64,000 nucleotides of DNA, taken from contig NZ_FNEJ01000014.1 in assembly GCF_900100085.1 (NCBI RefSeq), positions 62,001-126,000 of the forward strand. Direction: 5' to 3'. The DNA comes from Salipiger marinus (lineage in GTDB: Bacteria; Pseudomonadota; Alphaproteobacteria; Rhodobacterales; Rhodobacteraceae). Both the position numbers and the translations under genes were made by a program. Under the pieces are notes generated by a model that was not told where the DNA came from, searched no databases, and saw nothing but the letters and a program-made list of their open reading frames with translations. Position 1 is the stretch's first letter. Each line of letters begins with the position of its first letter. Positions 63,567-64,000 of this stretch are shown here, piece after piece.

Positions 63567-64000
63567 ATGGCCTCCTCTGTCACAGAGGTGCTGGTCGGTG
63601 GGGTTGTTCTGGCGGGGGCCGTCGCGTTCGGCGCCTATGCCGTCACCAGCACCGGCTACACGCTCTCGCAGCAGGGCTATCCGCTGACCGCCAGCTTCCG
63701 GTCTCTGGAAGGGGTGAGCGTGGGCAGCGACGTGCGTCTGGCCGGGGTCAAGGTGGGCTCGGTGACCGGCATCGCGCTGGATCCGGAAACCTATCGCGCC
63801 GAAATGTCCCTGACCCTGCAGGATCAGGTGAAAATCCCCGATGACAGCGCGATCGTCGTCACCTCCGAAGGGCTGCTTGGCGGCAATTTCGTGGAAATCA
63901 GCCCGGGCGGCTCTGCGTTCTTCTACGAGCCGGGGGCAGAGATCCTCGACACGCAGGGATCGGTCAGCCTGATGTCGCTGCTGTTGAAATATGTTGCGGG
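63567..64000 (+). CDS. mlaD: Outer membrane lipid asymmetry protein MlaD (partial, C-terminus outside window)
   Basis: MlaD is the periplasmic MCE-domain component of the Mla ABC phospholipid transporter. Visible are an N-terminal membrane helix (EVLVGGVVLAGAVAFGAYAVT) and the MCE domain with YPLTASFRSLEGVSVGSDVRLAGVKVG and SEGLLGGNFVEISPGG, cut off at the window end. The ATG at 63567 follows the NDUFA12 stop by one base. This NDUFA12-mlaD linkage is common in Rhodobacterales. Confidence 0.92.
   Translation, partial: MASSVTEVLVGGVVLAGAVAFGAYAVTSTGYTLSQQGYPLTASFRSLEGVSVGSDVRLAGVKVGSVTGIALDPETYRAEMSLTLQDQVKIPDDSAIVVTSEGLLGGNFVEISPGGSAFFYEPGAEILDTQGSVSLMSLLLKYVA

Overview
The window is GC-rich bacterial chromosome, and its genes point to an alphaproteobacterium of the Rhodobacterales/Rhodobacteraceae type. 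Supporting features are the NDUFA12-type complex I protein next to mlaD, a COQ9 protein, the clpS-rsmC-SDR-hemF block, ruvCAB, a DUF1127 protein, and a sox cluster ordered as in Paracoccus. No photosynthesis genes, phage, insertion sequences or CRISPR arrays are visible. The species cannot be named from the sequence alone.

Layout. 1-9618: accessory metabolism. This holds a divergent SDR/LysR pair, an FKBP, a HAD enzyme with an alpha/beta hydrolase, truB, an Lrp regulator divergent from a PLP amino-acid decarboxylase, an orphan CoxL/xanthine-dehydrogenase-type molybdenum subunit, and a structured, terminator-ended intergenic RNA candidate. 9780-24522: pyruvate carboxylase, twin tRNA-Gly genes, the his genes (hisB, H, A, F, E) interrupted by an rRNA methyltransferase, a UvrD helicase, two quinone oxidoreductases, coq9 and rpsU. 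24703-39758: two D-Ala-D-Ala carboxypeptidases, clpS, rsmC, an SDR lacking its catalytic lysine, hemF, a YeeE/YedE transporter and an MFS carrier sharing a FnrL-like box, prmA, ruvCAB and trpS. 39835-48886: a rhomboid-fold protein without catalytic residues, a phospholipase-D-like enzyme, murJ, three capsule genes (kpsC, a Wza-like lipoprotein, kpsS) and ribE. 49093-59106: a thiosulfate-oxidation cluster, soxT, R, S on the minus strand and soxV, W, X, Y, Z, A, B, C, D on the plus strand. 59363-64000: a small membrane ORF, a CDF transporter, clpP, clpX, a RidA protein, an NDUFA12 protein and the start of mlaD.

The sox cluster is the best-defined system. It encodes the complete periplasmic core (SoxXA, YZ, B, CD), thioredoxin-type redox delivery (SoxV with SoxW and SoxS), a YeeE/YedE transporter (SoxT) and an ArsR-type regulator (SoxR). 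SoxR has a Cys44-Cys110 pair with the same spacing as the persulfide sensor SqrR. Sites matching or close to ATTC-N8-GAAT, most sharing an ATTCACA half, lie upstream of soxV/soxS, soxX, soxB and soxC, with a weaker one before soxT. Together they suggest a sulfide/persulfide-responsive regulon with several internal control points. The cluster stops at a strong terminator after soxD and has no soxE, F, G or H.

A second theme is a family of GC-rich palindromic intergenic repeats at six loci. Two loci contain tandem units with a 46-base period, and most members end in a conserved tail (CCCCGGGATATTT followed by an AGAAGAA run, or a related form). I saw no clear sign of a wholly new multi-gene system. 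The most novel-looking items are the RNA candidate at 8702-8859, the repeat family, the internal sox operators, and a terminator-like hairpin inside the start of kpsC.
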